DNA of 10,273 bases from the NCBI GenBank assembly GCA_047629355.1, contig JBLHWU010000219.1, forward strand, positions 1-10,273, read 5' to 3'. Below, one piece after another: positions 1-7,498 of this stretch. This DNA comes from CAYUNA01 sp047629355 (lineage in GTDB: Bacteria; Bacteroidota; Bacteroidia; Chitinophagales; Saprospiraceae). The notes beneath the pieces were generated by a model. The model had not been told where the DNA came from. It ran no database searches and saw only the letters and a program-made list of their open reading frames with translations. Positions within the stretch are counted from its first letter, which is position 1; the number at the start of each line of letters is the position of its first letter. The position numbers and the translations under genes are program-made.

Positions 1-2655
1 GGAAATTGTGAAGTTTCCGTTATTTATACACCCGTTCACATCTGTTATAACTACGGAATAATTTCCAGCAGCTTGATTAAAAATGCCTGTGGTCGTTTGA
101 TTGTTAAGTGACCATAAATAAGTAAAAGGCGGTGTAGCTCCAGTCGGCGTTAATTGAATACTCCCATCATTACCTCCATAACAAGTCACATCATTGATAA
201 GCTCTGATAAAGATAAAACTGTTGGTTCGGTAAGCACTTCGGGAGCAGAGAGACTTGCAATCGCGCCATTTGCATCCGTAACCGTAACTTGATAAGAACC
301 TACCGAAAGCATTGAAATGTTTTCGTCCGTGGACGTGAACCCATTCGGACCTGCCCAACTAAAAGTAAAAGGCGAAACACCTCCTATTGTGGTAATAGAA
401 ATGCTTCCATCACTACCGTTGTTACAAGAAATATTGGAAGAAGCATCTAAATCAACGCTTAAGAAATTTGGCTCTGTTATTTCAAGAATAGCAGTTTTCA
501 AACAGAAGTTTCCATCAGTTACCGTTACATTATAAAAACCTGCAGAAAGCGTAGTAATATCTTCGGTAGTAGCTGTAAAGCCATTCGGACCTGTCCAATT
601 AAAACTATAATTAGGCACTCCAGGGGTACCACCAGAAATTGCTAAATCAATAGCTCCATCATTTCCGTCAAAAATAGTAACATTAGAAATAGTTTCTGTA
701 ATATTTATTTCCGTTGGTGCATTCAGATTTACACTTCCCGTTGCGGTACAAGCCTTTGCATCTGTAATCGTTACTGAATACATTGCTGGAGCAAGGTTGC
801 TATTAAATTGAGTGGTCACTGAATTTGACCACAAATAAGTAAGAGGAGACGTTCCGCCAGAGCCATTAGCATTTAGTTGTCCATCTGTGTCGTCAAAACA
901 TTCTAACTCAATGGAAACAATCGGATTTGCAACCAAAGGCTGTGGTTGGGTAACCGTAAAAATTTTAATGATTTGACATAAATTATTATCTGTTACCGTA
1001 ACGGTATAATCATCAGCAACTAAGTTGGCAACTATTTGAGTCGTTTGATTACCAACGTTTGCGGACCATAAATAGGTAAAAGGGGAAGTGCCTCCACTTG
1101 GGTTGACAGTAATTTGACCATCGTTGCCACTATTACAACTGACATTGATTGTTGTAGCAGTAGCTGTTAAAACTAATGGTTCGGTGAGGGTGTACATTTC
1201 AATAATTGTACAACCAAGATTATCTGTAACTGTCAAATTGTAATTTCCCGGAATCAAGCCACTCAAATTTTGGCTATTACTCGTTGAGCCATTGGCGAGT
1301 TGCCAGCTATAATTATAAGGAGAAGTACCGCCTGTTACATTAATATCAATTGCGCCATCATTGGTATTATTACAAGTAATTGGGGAAATCGTTTCTGTTA
1401 CCATAATACCTGCCACGGCTGAAATGGTAAAAATTGGAGAATTAAAAATACAGCTATTAGCGTCAGTAATTTGTACCGTATAATCTCCTACAGCCAATCC
1501 ATTGATGTCTTGTGTTGTTGCCCCATTTGACCAAAGATAGCTGAGTATCCCTGTTCCTCCAGTTGGTACTAAATCAATCGTTCCATTATTAATACAGCCG
1601 CTGGCATCGGTTATATTCGCAGTTGCATTAATGCCAGTGGGTTCCGAGATTTGGTAGGTTTCTACAATACTACATCCAGGAACGACAGAGCCGCTGCAAC
1701 TATAATTTTCAGTAACGGTCACCGAATAAACATCCGCCACCAAATTGGTTAATACCTCACTGGTACTGGCTATCGGACCACCAAGCGTAGAAGACCAGGC
1801 AAAAGTCAGGTCAAAACTACAGCCATTTGAATTGTTATTAGCTAAGGAAATCTGTCCGTCATTGCCAGCAAAACAAGATACGGAAGTCAAAACCTCATTG
1901 ACAATTATTTCGGAAGGTTGAAACAAATTGTGAGAAAGAGTTTGGGTACATAAATTTCCATCCGTTATGGTAACACTATATAGACCTGCGATTAAGCCCG
2001 TCAAATCTTCGGTTGTTGCAGCAAATCCATTGGGTCCAGTCCAATTAAACGTATAGCTAGGAGAACCCGGAGTCCCACCAGCGGGTATTAAATCTATTTC
2101 GCCATCTGCTTCTCCAAAACAGGAAACACTTGTGAAAGTTAAGGTTGAAGCCATAGCGGGAGCTTCTCCCACGGTTATGATTTTATTAAAAACACAAGCA
2201 TTGGCATCTGTCATTTGAATGGTATAATCTCCTGCTATTAGACCATTAATATTGGCAGCTGTAGCCATAAATGCATTTGGGCCAACCCATGAATAATTAT
2301 ATAAAGGCGAACTGCCATTGGGCGTACCGCCAGAAGGATTTAAAATGATTTGTCCATCATTTCCACCAAAACAAGTTACATTGGAGACTACTTCTGCCAC
2401 TGATAAAGCTGCGGAAGGTTGTGCAATAACAATATCGTTAGGAAAAGTTTTGGTACAGCCAAAATTATCGGTTATGGTTACATTATAATTACCCGCAAAT
2501 AAATTGTCTACATCCTTTGCCGTTGAGGTAAATCCATTGGGACCAATCCAAGAATAGTCAAAAATAATTTGAGGATCACCACTACCATTCAAATCAATAG
2601 TTCCAGTCGAATCTCCAAAGCAGTTAATATCTGTATGGGTTTCGAGAGGTTGTAC
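1..2655 (-). repeat. Array of eleven SprB-type protein repeats within the adhesin
   Basis: Each repeat spans about 74-90 residues. The pattern is Cys1 in N-V-[ST]-C-x-x-G-N-D-G, then a GGT(S)P turn, an aromatic-x-W strand, a GLxAGxYxVTVTD strand, Cys2 in N-x-C, and a TEP/SEP linker. Cys1/Cys2 residue positions are 813/868, 896/955, 980/1037, 1062/1121, 1155/1203, 1229/1283, 1308/1361, 1387/1437, Ile1462/1519, 1545/Ala1599 and 1626/1677. Spacing within a repeat is 48-59 residues. From Cys2 to the next Cys1 it is 25-28, except 34 after repeat 4. Two subtypes are visible: a longer one with W-x-GPNGF (repeats 1, 2, 3, 9, 10) and a shorter one with LWS-x-TTQ (repeats 5, 7, 8, 11). DNA identity between repeats is low, so this is an old, diverged array. 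The frame and motif stay intact throughout, which argues for selection. The array may continue past the left edge. Confidence 0.9.
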
Positions 2656-5058
2656 ATCGCTAAGAACAACAACGACGTTATCTGTCGTTGAGCAAGTCGT
2701 AGTTGTATTAGTGACGGTTACTGAATAGTTAGTATTCTCATTGGTAATGGTAGGACTAATAGTTTGGGTGGCAGCACCGCCGGGAGTCCAATTATATTGG
2801 TTACCATCCGTGCCTGCATCGATTGTAATTTGAGCACCAGTTTCACAGACAATTATTACACTACCTATATCTACGATTGGATTCGGCGCTTCTGTAATAA
2901 TCAAAGTATCTGAAGCAGCACAACCATAAAGGTTGGTCACCGTCAATTGTATATCTGCAATACCTACCCCATCAGAAACATAAGTGTAATTTACATCATT
3001 AGAGACTATCGTTCCATTTAAGTTCCAATCAATCCAATCCATCGGGTCGGTGCTTTGAGCAACCAACTGAATGGATTCGTTCTCACATAAAAACTGGTCA
3101 TCCCCTAAATCAAGAATAGGAATTTCGATATGTTCTACTCCAATTTCTACCGAAGTATAGCAACCTGAACTATTAAAAGCAGTACACTTCATGATTTGCA
3201 TTTGGGTACTATCTTCCGACCCAACCATGGTATAACTTCCAGTCGTATTGGACGTTAGATAGGTTCCAGTTGGATTTATTATTTCCCAAGTAAAATAAGC
3301 TGCCGGTCCGTTCGAAATAATGGGCGTTACGGTGACAGATTCCCCGTAGCAAACCTGCGAACTACCAAAGGGATTAGACAGAATCGGGATATTTCCACAA
3401 TCCGCTAAAGTCCTTAATTGAGTGATGTCCTCTATGTCATTTTTTTGAATATAATTGGCAGTTGCATCATTTTCATCTGCAAATTCAATATTCCAAGACG
3501 CGCCATTATCTATTGAACGGAAAAAAACGAGGTTGCTTTCGTAACTAACCGTACCAGGAACTTCTCCATCGAGGTAATGAAATTTATAATCAAGGTCTGT
3601 ATTCGCACTCGTATTATTTCTTTGAATGTCATAGGTTCTGTCAACTGAATTTCCGCCATTTATGGTAAAAGTATTGTGTTTTCTAGTGAAAGTTAAAACA
3701 TCTCCGAGCAATGAATTCCCAGTCATATTGGTCAATTCAATCCCCATATTACCCAAATTCAAACCATTTAAAAAAGGATTACCATTGCTGGCAATTTCTT
3801 GATTTTCAATAATAATTTTCCCTGTTGAACCTTTGATTCTATTGTCATCGGACTCATTGATAATTGTTGGAAAATCGAATAAATTTCCATTGGATAAAGA
3901 CAAGGGACATCCTGCCGAAATATCCGGACAGACGCCTGTTGGCATATTCGGATATTCGACAAAAGTCAACGCAATATCCTGTCCGTTCAAATTTATATCG
4001 CCCGTTCCAAAAACCAAAGATTTTCTAATATCAATATTGGTCATCAAGGTCAATTCGTCCGCAGAACTTGATTTGTTAATTTCGACCCTATGAAAATTAA
4101 AAATACCATTTCCACTAATTTCTTGCGGATTGCCACCAGAAAAAGTAAAAATGGTACTATCATTTGGTTCTAAAAGGATGGCACCTACACCTACGACACC
4201 AGTTTTTGCTAAGTCTCCTGTTAAATTAAATTTTGAATTATACGTTCCTAAAATGGTCGAGCCATTCGCTACTTCTATTCCTCCATCGACAGTAATGGTT
4301 GCTCCATCTAAAAAAACAGCGTTGGTCACACCACTTCCAGTCAAGGTCGGTCCAGCAAAATAGAGGACGGGAGTACCTGTATTGGGCATTGAATTTTTTA
4401 AAGTATTGATACCTGTTTGCACCGTTAGCAAAGCATCATTGGAAGTCAGCACAATCGGCTCACAGGCTGCGCCTGTCACGATACAACGAAATCGCACATC
4501 ATTCATGTCCATTTTAATATTGGAAATGGAAAGGATATCCCCTTTAGTACCCGCAAATTTTTTGCCTTCCGCAAGGTCTGCAAAACCTTCCCCTGTATCC
4601 ATTTGCCACTGAAAAGTCAATTGCGCTCCAGAAGCCACTAAATGAAAATTCACCGCATCGCCCACATAACCTGTTACATCCTTTGGCTGGTGTGCAAACG
4701 CTGCATTTCTCAAGGTCGTTTTGACTTCTTTTGAAAATACGGTTTCCGTACCATTTGAAATTTGGCAACGATAGTTCCAGCGATTCCTGTTGGAAAATAT
4801 CGCACTAATCGTCAAATTTGGCGAATCGCTACCACTATATTGTTGATTGTCAAGGACGGCTATAAAATCATTACCCCGTCGGTATTGCCATTGATATTGC
4901 AAATTATTTCCAGTGGCAGCTACGGCTAATTGCGTTCCTTCTCCTGCACAAATTGCCGAATATTCAGGCTGGATTTGAATGGAAATATCTTGGGCATCTA
5001 ACTTTTGTAGAAACAAAAGTCCGATGCTGATAAATGCTATTTGTATGAAATTTCCCAT
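1..5058 (-). CDS. Giant secreted SprB-repeat adhesin-like protein (N-terminal 1686 residues; C-terminus beyond the window)
   Basis: The frame is open from an ATG at 5058 to the left edge (1686 codons, no stop), so the protein is partial. Residues 1-23 look like a signal peptide ending in DAQ. Residues about 24-115 and 120-210 are Ig-like domains with a YQWQ or FQWQ core; Cys37 and Cys98 suit the first domain's disulfide. Residues about 215-395 are beta-solenoid-like, and about 395-553 form a further beta domain containing TINGGNSVDRTYDIQ and SIDNGASW, a type common in Bacteroidota surface proteins. Three Ig/PKD-like domains follow, with cysteines at 570, 625, 633, 658, 713, 738 and 789. Eleven SprB-type repeats fill residue 802 to the edge. 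By family analogy (SprB of Flavobacterium johnsoniae is an exported gliding adhesin) this is probably a T9SS-exported surface protein; its sorting domain would lie off the left edge. The ATG is the only plausible start, because an in-frame TAA lies at 5083-5085 with no other start codon between. The actual ligand and any motility role cannot be read here. Confidence 0.93.
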   Translation of the reverse strand, partial: MGNFIQIAFISIGLLFLQKLDAQDISIQIQPEYSAICAGEGTQLAVAATGNNLQYQWQYRRGNDFIAVLDNQQYSGSDSPNLTISAIFSNRNRWNYRCQISNGTETVFSKEVKTTLRNAAFAHQPKDVTGYVGDAVNFHLVASGAQLTFQWQMDTGEGFADLAEGKKFAGTKGDILSISNIKMDMNDVRFRCIVTGAACEPIVLTSNDALLTVQTGINTLKNSMPNTGTPVLYFAGPTLTGSGVTNAVFLDGATITVDGGIEVANGSTILGTYNSKFNLTGDLAKTGVVGVGAILLEPNDSTIFTFSGGNPQEISGNGIFNFHRVEINKSSSADELTLMTNIDIRKSLVFGTGDINLNGQDIALTFVEYPNMPTGVCPDISAGCPLSLSNGNLFDFPTIINESDDNRIKGSTGKIIIENQEIASNGNPFLNGLNLGNMGIELTNMTGNSLLGDVLTFTRKHNTFTINGGNSVDRTYDIQRNNTSANTDLDYKFHYLDGEVPGTVSYESNLVFFRSIDNGASWNIEFADENDATANYIQKNDIEDITQLRTLADCGNIPILSNPFGSSQVCYGESVTVTPIISNGPAAYFTWEIINPTGTYLTSNTTGSYTMVGSEDSTQMQIMKCTAFNSSGCYTSVEIGVEHIEIPILDLGDDQFLCENESIQLVAQSTDPMDWIDWNLNGTIVSNDVNYTYVSDGVGIADIQLTVTNLYGCAASDTLIITEAPNPIVDIGSVIIVCETGAQITIDAGTDGNQYNWTPGGAATQTISPTITNENTNYSVTVTNTTTTCSTTDNVVVVLSDVQPLETHTDINCFGDSTGTIDLNGSGDPQIIFDYSWIGPNGFTSTAKDVDNLFAGNYNVTITDNFGCTKTFPNDIVIAQPSAALSVAEVVSNVTCFGGNDGQIILNPSGGTPNGSSPLYNYSWVGPNAFMATAANINGLIAGDYTIQMTDANACVFNKIITVGEAPAMASTLTFTSVSCFGEADGEIDLIPAGGTPGSPSYTFNWTGPNGFAATTEDLTGLIAGLYSVTITDGNLCTQTLSHNLFQPSEIIVNEVLTSVSCFAGNDGQISLANNNSNGCSFDLTFAWSSTLGGPIASTSEVLTNLVADVYSVTVTENYSCSGSVVPGCSIVETYQISEPTGINATANITDASGCINNGTIDLVPTGGTGILSYLWSNGATTQDINGLAVGDYTVQITDANSCIFNSPIFTISAVAGIMVTETISPITCNNTNDGAIDINVTGGTSPYNYSWQLANGSTSNSQNLSGLIPGNYNLTVTDNLGCTIIEMYTLTEPLVLTATATTINVSCNSGNDGQITVNPSGGTSPFTYLWSANVGNQTTQIVANLVADDYTVTVTDNNLCQIIKIFTVTQPQPLVANPIVSIELECFDDTDGQLNANGSGGTSPLTYLWSNSVTTQFNSNLAPAMYSVTITDAKACTATGSVNLNAPTEINITETISNVTIFDGNDGAIDLAISGGTPGVPNYSFNWTGPNGFTATTEDITTLSAGFYNVTVTDGNFCLKTAILEITEPNFLSVDLDASSNISCNNGSDGSISITTIGGVSPFTFSWAGPNGFTSTDENISMLSVGSYQVTVTDANGAIASLSAPEVLTEPTVLSLSELINDVTCYGGNDGSIQLTPTGATPPFTYLWSLNNQTTTGIFNQAAGNYSVVITDVNGCINNGNFTIS
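4990..5058 (-). other. Signal peptide of the adhesin-like protein
   Basis: Residues 1-23 have a hydrophobic core (IAFISIGLLFL) and end in D-A-Q followed by Asp, resembling the cleavage sites common in Bacteroidota Sec substrates. The stretch before the core has no Lys or Arg; the only basic residue is Lys19, after the core. That is unusual for a Sec signal, but no upstream in-frame start exists that could add a basic region. Confidence 0.75.
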
Positions 5059-5064
5059 GGTTGA

Positions 5065-5076
5065 GATTTTTTTTAA
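5065..5076 (-). promoter_or_regulatory. A-rich translation leader of the adhesin gene
   Basis: On the transcribed strand the sequence TTAAAAAAAATC ends 6 bases before the ATG at 5058. There is no GGAGG-like Shine-Dalgarno site. Nearly the same string (TTAAAAAAAAATC) abuts the ATG of the FN3 gene at 7442. A-rich leaders replacing Shine-Dalgarno sites are known in Bacteroidota, so this is probably the ribosome-loading segment. Confidence 0.45.
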
Positions 5077-5102
5077 CGAATTTTAAGGCAACTTAGTTTA
5101 CA

Positions 5103-5110
5103 GAATACTT
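5103..5110. repeat. Target-site duplication, left copy (GAATACTT)
   Basis: This 8-bp direct repeat directly abuts the left terminal inverted repeat of the 185-bp element. The identical sequence abuts the right end at 5296-5303. Its position and length suit a transposition footprint. Confidence 0.8.
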
Positions 5111-5125
5111 GTAACTACTCAGGTG
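5111..5125 (+). repeat. MITE terminal inverted repeat, left
   Basis: GTAACTACTCAGGTG is an exact reverse complement of 5281-5295. It begins with GTAA, as IS66-family termini do. Confidence 0.88.
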
Positions 5126-5280
5126 CTTTAATATACTGATTATCAGCTATTTATAGCTTTGTTTAAAAATGATATTTGTCTGGTTTTTCCAAATTTTTGA
5201 CAAAAAATCATTTTTTTTAACATTTCCGTAACTTAAAAGACATTATTTTAACTATTTTTAACTAAAAATAGACTAAAAAC

Positions 5281-5295
5281 CACCTGAGTAGTTAC
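5281..5295 (-). repeat. MITE terminal inverted repeat, right
   Basis: CACCTGAGTAGTTAC is the exact reverse complement of the left end at 5111-5125. In a minus-strand transcript the two arms could pair around a 155-nt loop. Confidence 0.88.
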
Positions 5296-5303
5296 GAATA
5301 CTT
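5296..5303. repeat. Target-site duplication, right copy (GAATACTT)
   Basis: Identical to 5103-5110 and directly abutting the right terminal inverted repeat. It begins 16 bases downstream of the FN3 gene's stop codon in the direction of transcription. Confidence 0.8.
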
Positions 5304-5318
5304 ACTTACACACGGTAT

Positions 5319-7442
5319 TTACCTGACCTCCAATTCCTCTTCCTTCGATTTCGAAACGCTACCATTTTCATAGAAGCTCCGTATTTGATACGTGTATTTT
5401 TTCCCTTTCAAAACTGGTTGGTCTTTATAAATTTCCGCATCGGGTAACATAGGGCTTACGGGCAAATAGCGACCATTATCCGCTTTTCGATAAACCATAC
5501 TGCCTTTTAAATTGGCATCTTTTATCGGTTTCCATTTTACCGTAATTTGCTGGTGTTTTTTGCTGTAATTGAGCGATAATTTATTTGTAGAATTTCCAGC
5601 TTTTTTATCTCGCAAGGTACTGATGGTGTAGATATTTGAATATTCAGAGGCATTGCCATCTTCATCCAACGCTCGTACTCGATATTGATAGTTTTTCCCT
5701 TTTTTGATGTTGACGTCCTCAAAATGATGAATTTCAACAGTCAAAATTTCTGGATGTATTTTTTGAAAATTAGAACTATCTATCCCTTCATTTCTAAATA
5801 ATTCGTAGCCCAGAACATCAGCATCCAAAGCCGGCAACCACTCCAAATTGATGCTTAAATCTGTCTTAACTAAGGATTTTAAAAAAGGAGCGGTCGGCGG
5901 ATAAATATCCGGCATCGCAGCATGTGTTCCCTCTGAGCGGATAGAGGTATTGTACAAAGTATCCAGGGCAACCACGTAGTAATAAAAATTGTTTTTTGCG
6001 GCATCCGGCAACACATCGATGAAAGTATTGGTGGTTAAGGATTTCGGTGTGATGGGCTTAAAATCTTTCGCATCATCGCCACCAATCGTTCGGAAAACTT
6101 TGAAACCCATAAGGTCATTTTCAGGATTTTCAAAATCCCAGGTCAGGGTGATTTTTCCAGACTCCGCAACGGCTTTGACATTAATGGGAATCGGCGGCGC
6201 AACATTGTCAGGAATCGGTACGGAAACTACATCCGAAATCCCTTCATTTCCTGCGGCATCGACCGACGCAATATAATAAACCGCATCGCCCCATTTAGGA
6301 ATGGTTTGGTCTAAAAAACTTGTTTGAGTAGTTGGTAAGAGGTCACTAACTGCCTCATAACCAGCCTCCTCCGAACGGTAAATTCGATAACCCACTAAAT
6401 CTCTACTTCTTGCTCTTTTCCATTCCAAAAGCACTGATTTTGCTGCTTTTCTTTCTCCTTTTAAATCTTTCACGGGTGGCGGAGGTGTTCCATCGATTGC
6501 TTGTACCTTCAATTCTGTTGTTTTGCTACTTTCTCTACCAAAAAGGTCGATGGCGGCTAATTCGTAATAATAAACTTGTCCACCTCGAAGGCTATCATCT
6601 TGATAAAAATATTCAGGAAAAATAAAGCTGCCCTCGTCGTTTGTTTCCATTGAAATCAAAATAGGCACTTCATTCACTTTTGGTTTATTAGGATTATTTG
6701 CAAGGGTATCGCGGTATAAATTAACTGCATAATAGCGGTTAGTTTCGGGCAGCCAAGTGAAATTGACTGCTTCCTCAGCGGGTTTGGCAACCGAAGCCTT
6801 CGGAGGGGCAGAAGGTAGGTAATCACCTACTAAAATGGATGCTGAAATTCCAATTTCCCGCTGCTCACCATTTTCTTGAATTAAAACAACTTTGTATTCA
6901 TAAATCTTACCTTTTTCTGCATTGAAATCTTCATAAAAAATGCCTAAAAATTGGGCAAATTCATTATATTGAAACGCCAGCATAATTACTTGAATCATGC
7001 TCATGTTTCCAGAAGTCAAGTCTTTAAAGGACGTGGTTTTGACGATTTGTTGCCCCGCCAGTAAGTCTACATTCACGCCCAAATTTTTCACATTAAAATT
7101 GGGCTTCTTAGCTTCAATTTTCACCAATTCGGGATTTAAATAAACGCCCGGTATGGTATCCAATCGGTCAACTGGCACGTTGTTTATTTGCAACCAATCA
7201 TTTTGTCCCTCTTCCCGACGATAAATATTTACAGGTTCTTCCGTAAAAATCGTTTCGGTAAACCATTTCAATTGCACTCGGTCGCCTTCGGGGGCATTGG
7301 ACACGAGGACTCCTTGGGTTTGGGCAGCGATATTTACAGAAAAAACAATACCCAAGAGAAGTAGTGCGATATTGCTAAAATTCGATAATTTCATCGATTG
7401 ATTGTTTTGCCAATATTTGAAAAAAATTATGTTTGCTTTCAT
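5319..7442 (-). CDS. Secreted multi-domain fibronectin type III protein
   Basis: This is a complete protein of 707 residues. A signal peptide covers residues 1 to about 41, with hydrophobic core IALLLLGIVFSV and cleavage after AAQ. About six FN3-like units follow, at residues 44-205, 211-315, 318-411, 413-511, 513-609 and 611-707. Landmarks are the strand-B W (Trp60, 230, 341, 435, 535, 637), a GY-x-[IL]-[YF]-R type strand C, and Y-x-Y or YYY before a DxxGN turn. The first unit is much longer than a normal FN3 domain: about 70 extra residues (roughly 100-175, including a hydrophobic MSMIQVIMLAF stretch) lie between its two sheets. The mature protein has no cysteine and no visible T9SS sorting domain, membrane anchor or enzyme motif. 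An alternative start at Met17 (7394) would give a shorter, more conventional signal peptide; 7442 is kept because its A-rich leader matches that of the adhesin gene. The role is probably extracellular or periplasmic binding or scaffolding; the partner is unknown. Confidence 0.93.
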   Translation of the reverse strand: MKANIIFFKYWQNNQSMKLSNFSNIALLLLGIVFSVNIAAQTQGVLVSNAPEGDRVQLKWFTETIFTEEPVNIYRREEGQNDWLQINNVPVDRLDTIPGVYLNPELVKIEAKKPNFNVKNLGVNVDLLAGQQIVKTTSFKDLTSGNMSMIQVIMLAFQYNEFAQFLGIFYEDFNAEKGKIYEYKVVLIQENGEQREIGISASILVGDYLPSAPPKASVAKPAEEAVNFTWLPETNRYYAVNLYRDTLANNPNKPKVNEVPILISMETNDEGSFIFPEYFYQDDSLRGGQVYYYELAAIDLFGRESSKTTELKVQAIDGTPPPPVKDLKGERKAAKSVLLEWKRARSRDLVGYRIYRSEEAGYEAVSDLLPTTQTSFLDQTIPKWGDAVYYIASVDAAGNEGISDVVSVPIPDNVAPPIPINVKAVAESGKITLTWDFENPENDLMGFKVFRTIGGDDAKDFKPITPKSLTTNTFIDVLPDAAKNNFYYYVVALDTLYNTSIRSEGTHAAMPDIYPPTAPFLKSLVKTDLSINLEWLPALDADVLGYELFRNEGIDSSNFQKIHPEILTVEIHHFEDVNIKKGKNYQYRVRALDEDGNASEYSNIYTISTLRDKKAGNSTNKLSLNYSKKHQQITVKWKPIKDANLKGSMVYRKADNGRYLPVSPMLPDAEIYKDQPVLKGKKYTYQIRSFYENGSVSKSKEEELEVR

Positions 7443-7455
7443 GATTTTTTTTTAA
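7443..7455 (-). promoter_or_regulatory. A-rich translation leader of the FN3 gene
   Basis: TTAAAAAAAAATC on the transcribed strand immediately precedes the ATG at 7442. It matches the leader of the downstream adhesin gene and supports 7442 over the internal Met at 7394, whose upstream sequence has no such run. No Shine-Dalgarno motif is seen before either codon. Confidence 0.4.
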
Positions 7456-7498
7456 AATCCTATTTACCCAAAGCTTAGAGGGCAATGCCTTTGAATTA

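Larger units (their letters stand above)
5111..5295. mobile_element. 185-bp MITE, probably IS66-derived
   Basis: The ends are perfect 15-bp inverted repeats: GTAACTACTCAGGTG at 5111-5125 and its reverse complement CACCTGAGTAGTTAC at 5281-5295. The match extends to 19 bp with one mismatch (next bases C/G, then TTT on both). Perfect 8-bp direct repeats flank the element. The interior is AT-rich, has no coding capacity, and contains small palindromes at 5136-5146, 5145-5158 and 5252-5271. This is the classic non-autonomous mobile element layout. IS66-family ends characteristically begin GTAA and make 8-bp duplications, so an IS66-type transposase is the likely mobiliser; this assignment is inferred because no transposase is present. 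The perfect duplication and perfect ends suggest a fairly recent insertion. The element lies between the FN3 stop and the adhesin start, where it could alter readthrough or provide or remove a promoter. Confidence 0.82.

Noticed and set aside
1..2655. CRISPR-like or DNA-level tandem array suggested by recurring motifs
   Set aside because: The periodicity is at protein level (74-90 residues) with diverged DNA. There are no short identical DNA repeats with unique spacers.
5161..5280. Bacteroidota-type promoter (TTG / TAnnTTTG) for the adhesin gene inside the element
   Set aside because: Only partial matches with wrong spacing were found on the minus strand. In such AT-rich DNA they are expected by chance.
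5111..5295. The 15-bp inverted repeat as an intrinsic terminator of the FN3 gene
   Set aside because: The loop would be 155 nt and no U tract follows the stem. The flanking 8-bp duplication explains the repeat as transposon ends.
5319..5620. T9SS C-terminal sorting domain at the end of the FN3 protein
   Set aside because: The last 97 residues read as another FN3-like unit ending EELEVR, without the usual sorting-domain motifs. The C-terminus of the right-hand protein also lacks them.
317..6625. Short plus-strand open frames (for example 317-535, 3833-4093, 4130-4363, 5989-6276, 6410-6625)
   Set aside because: All lie opposite the well-supported minus-strand coding frames, have no recognisable domain, and are accounted for as shadows.
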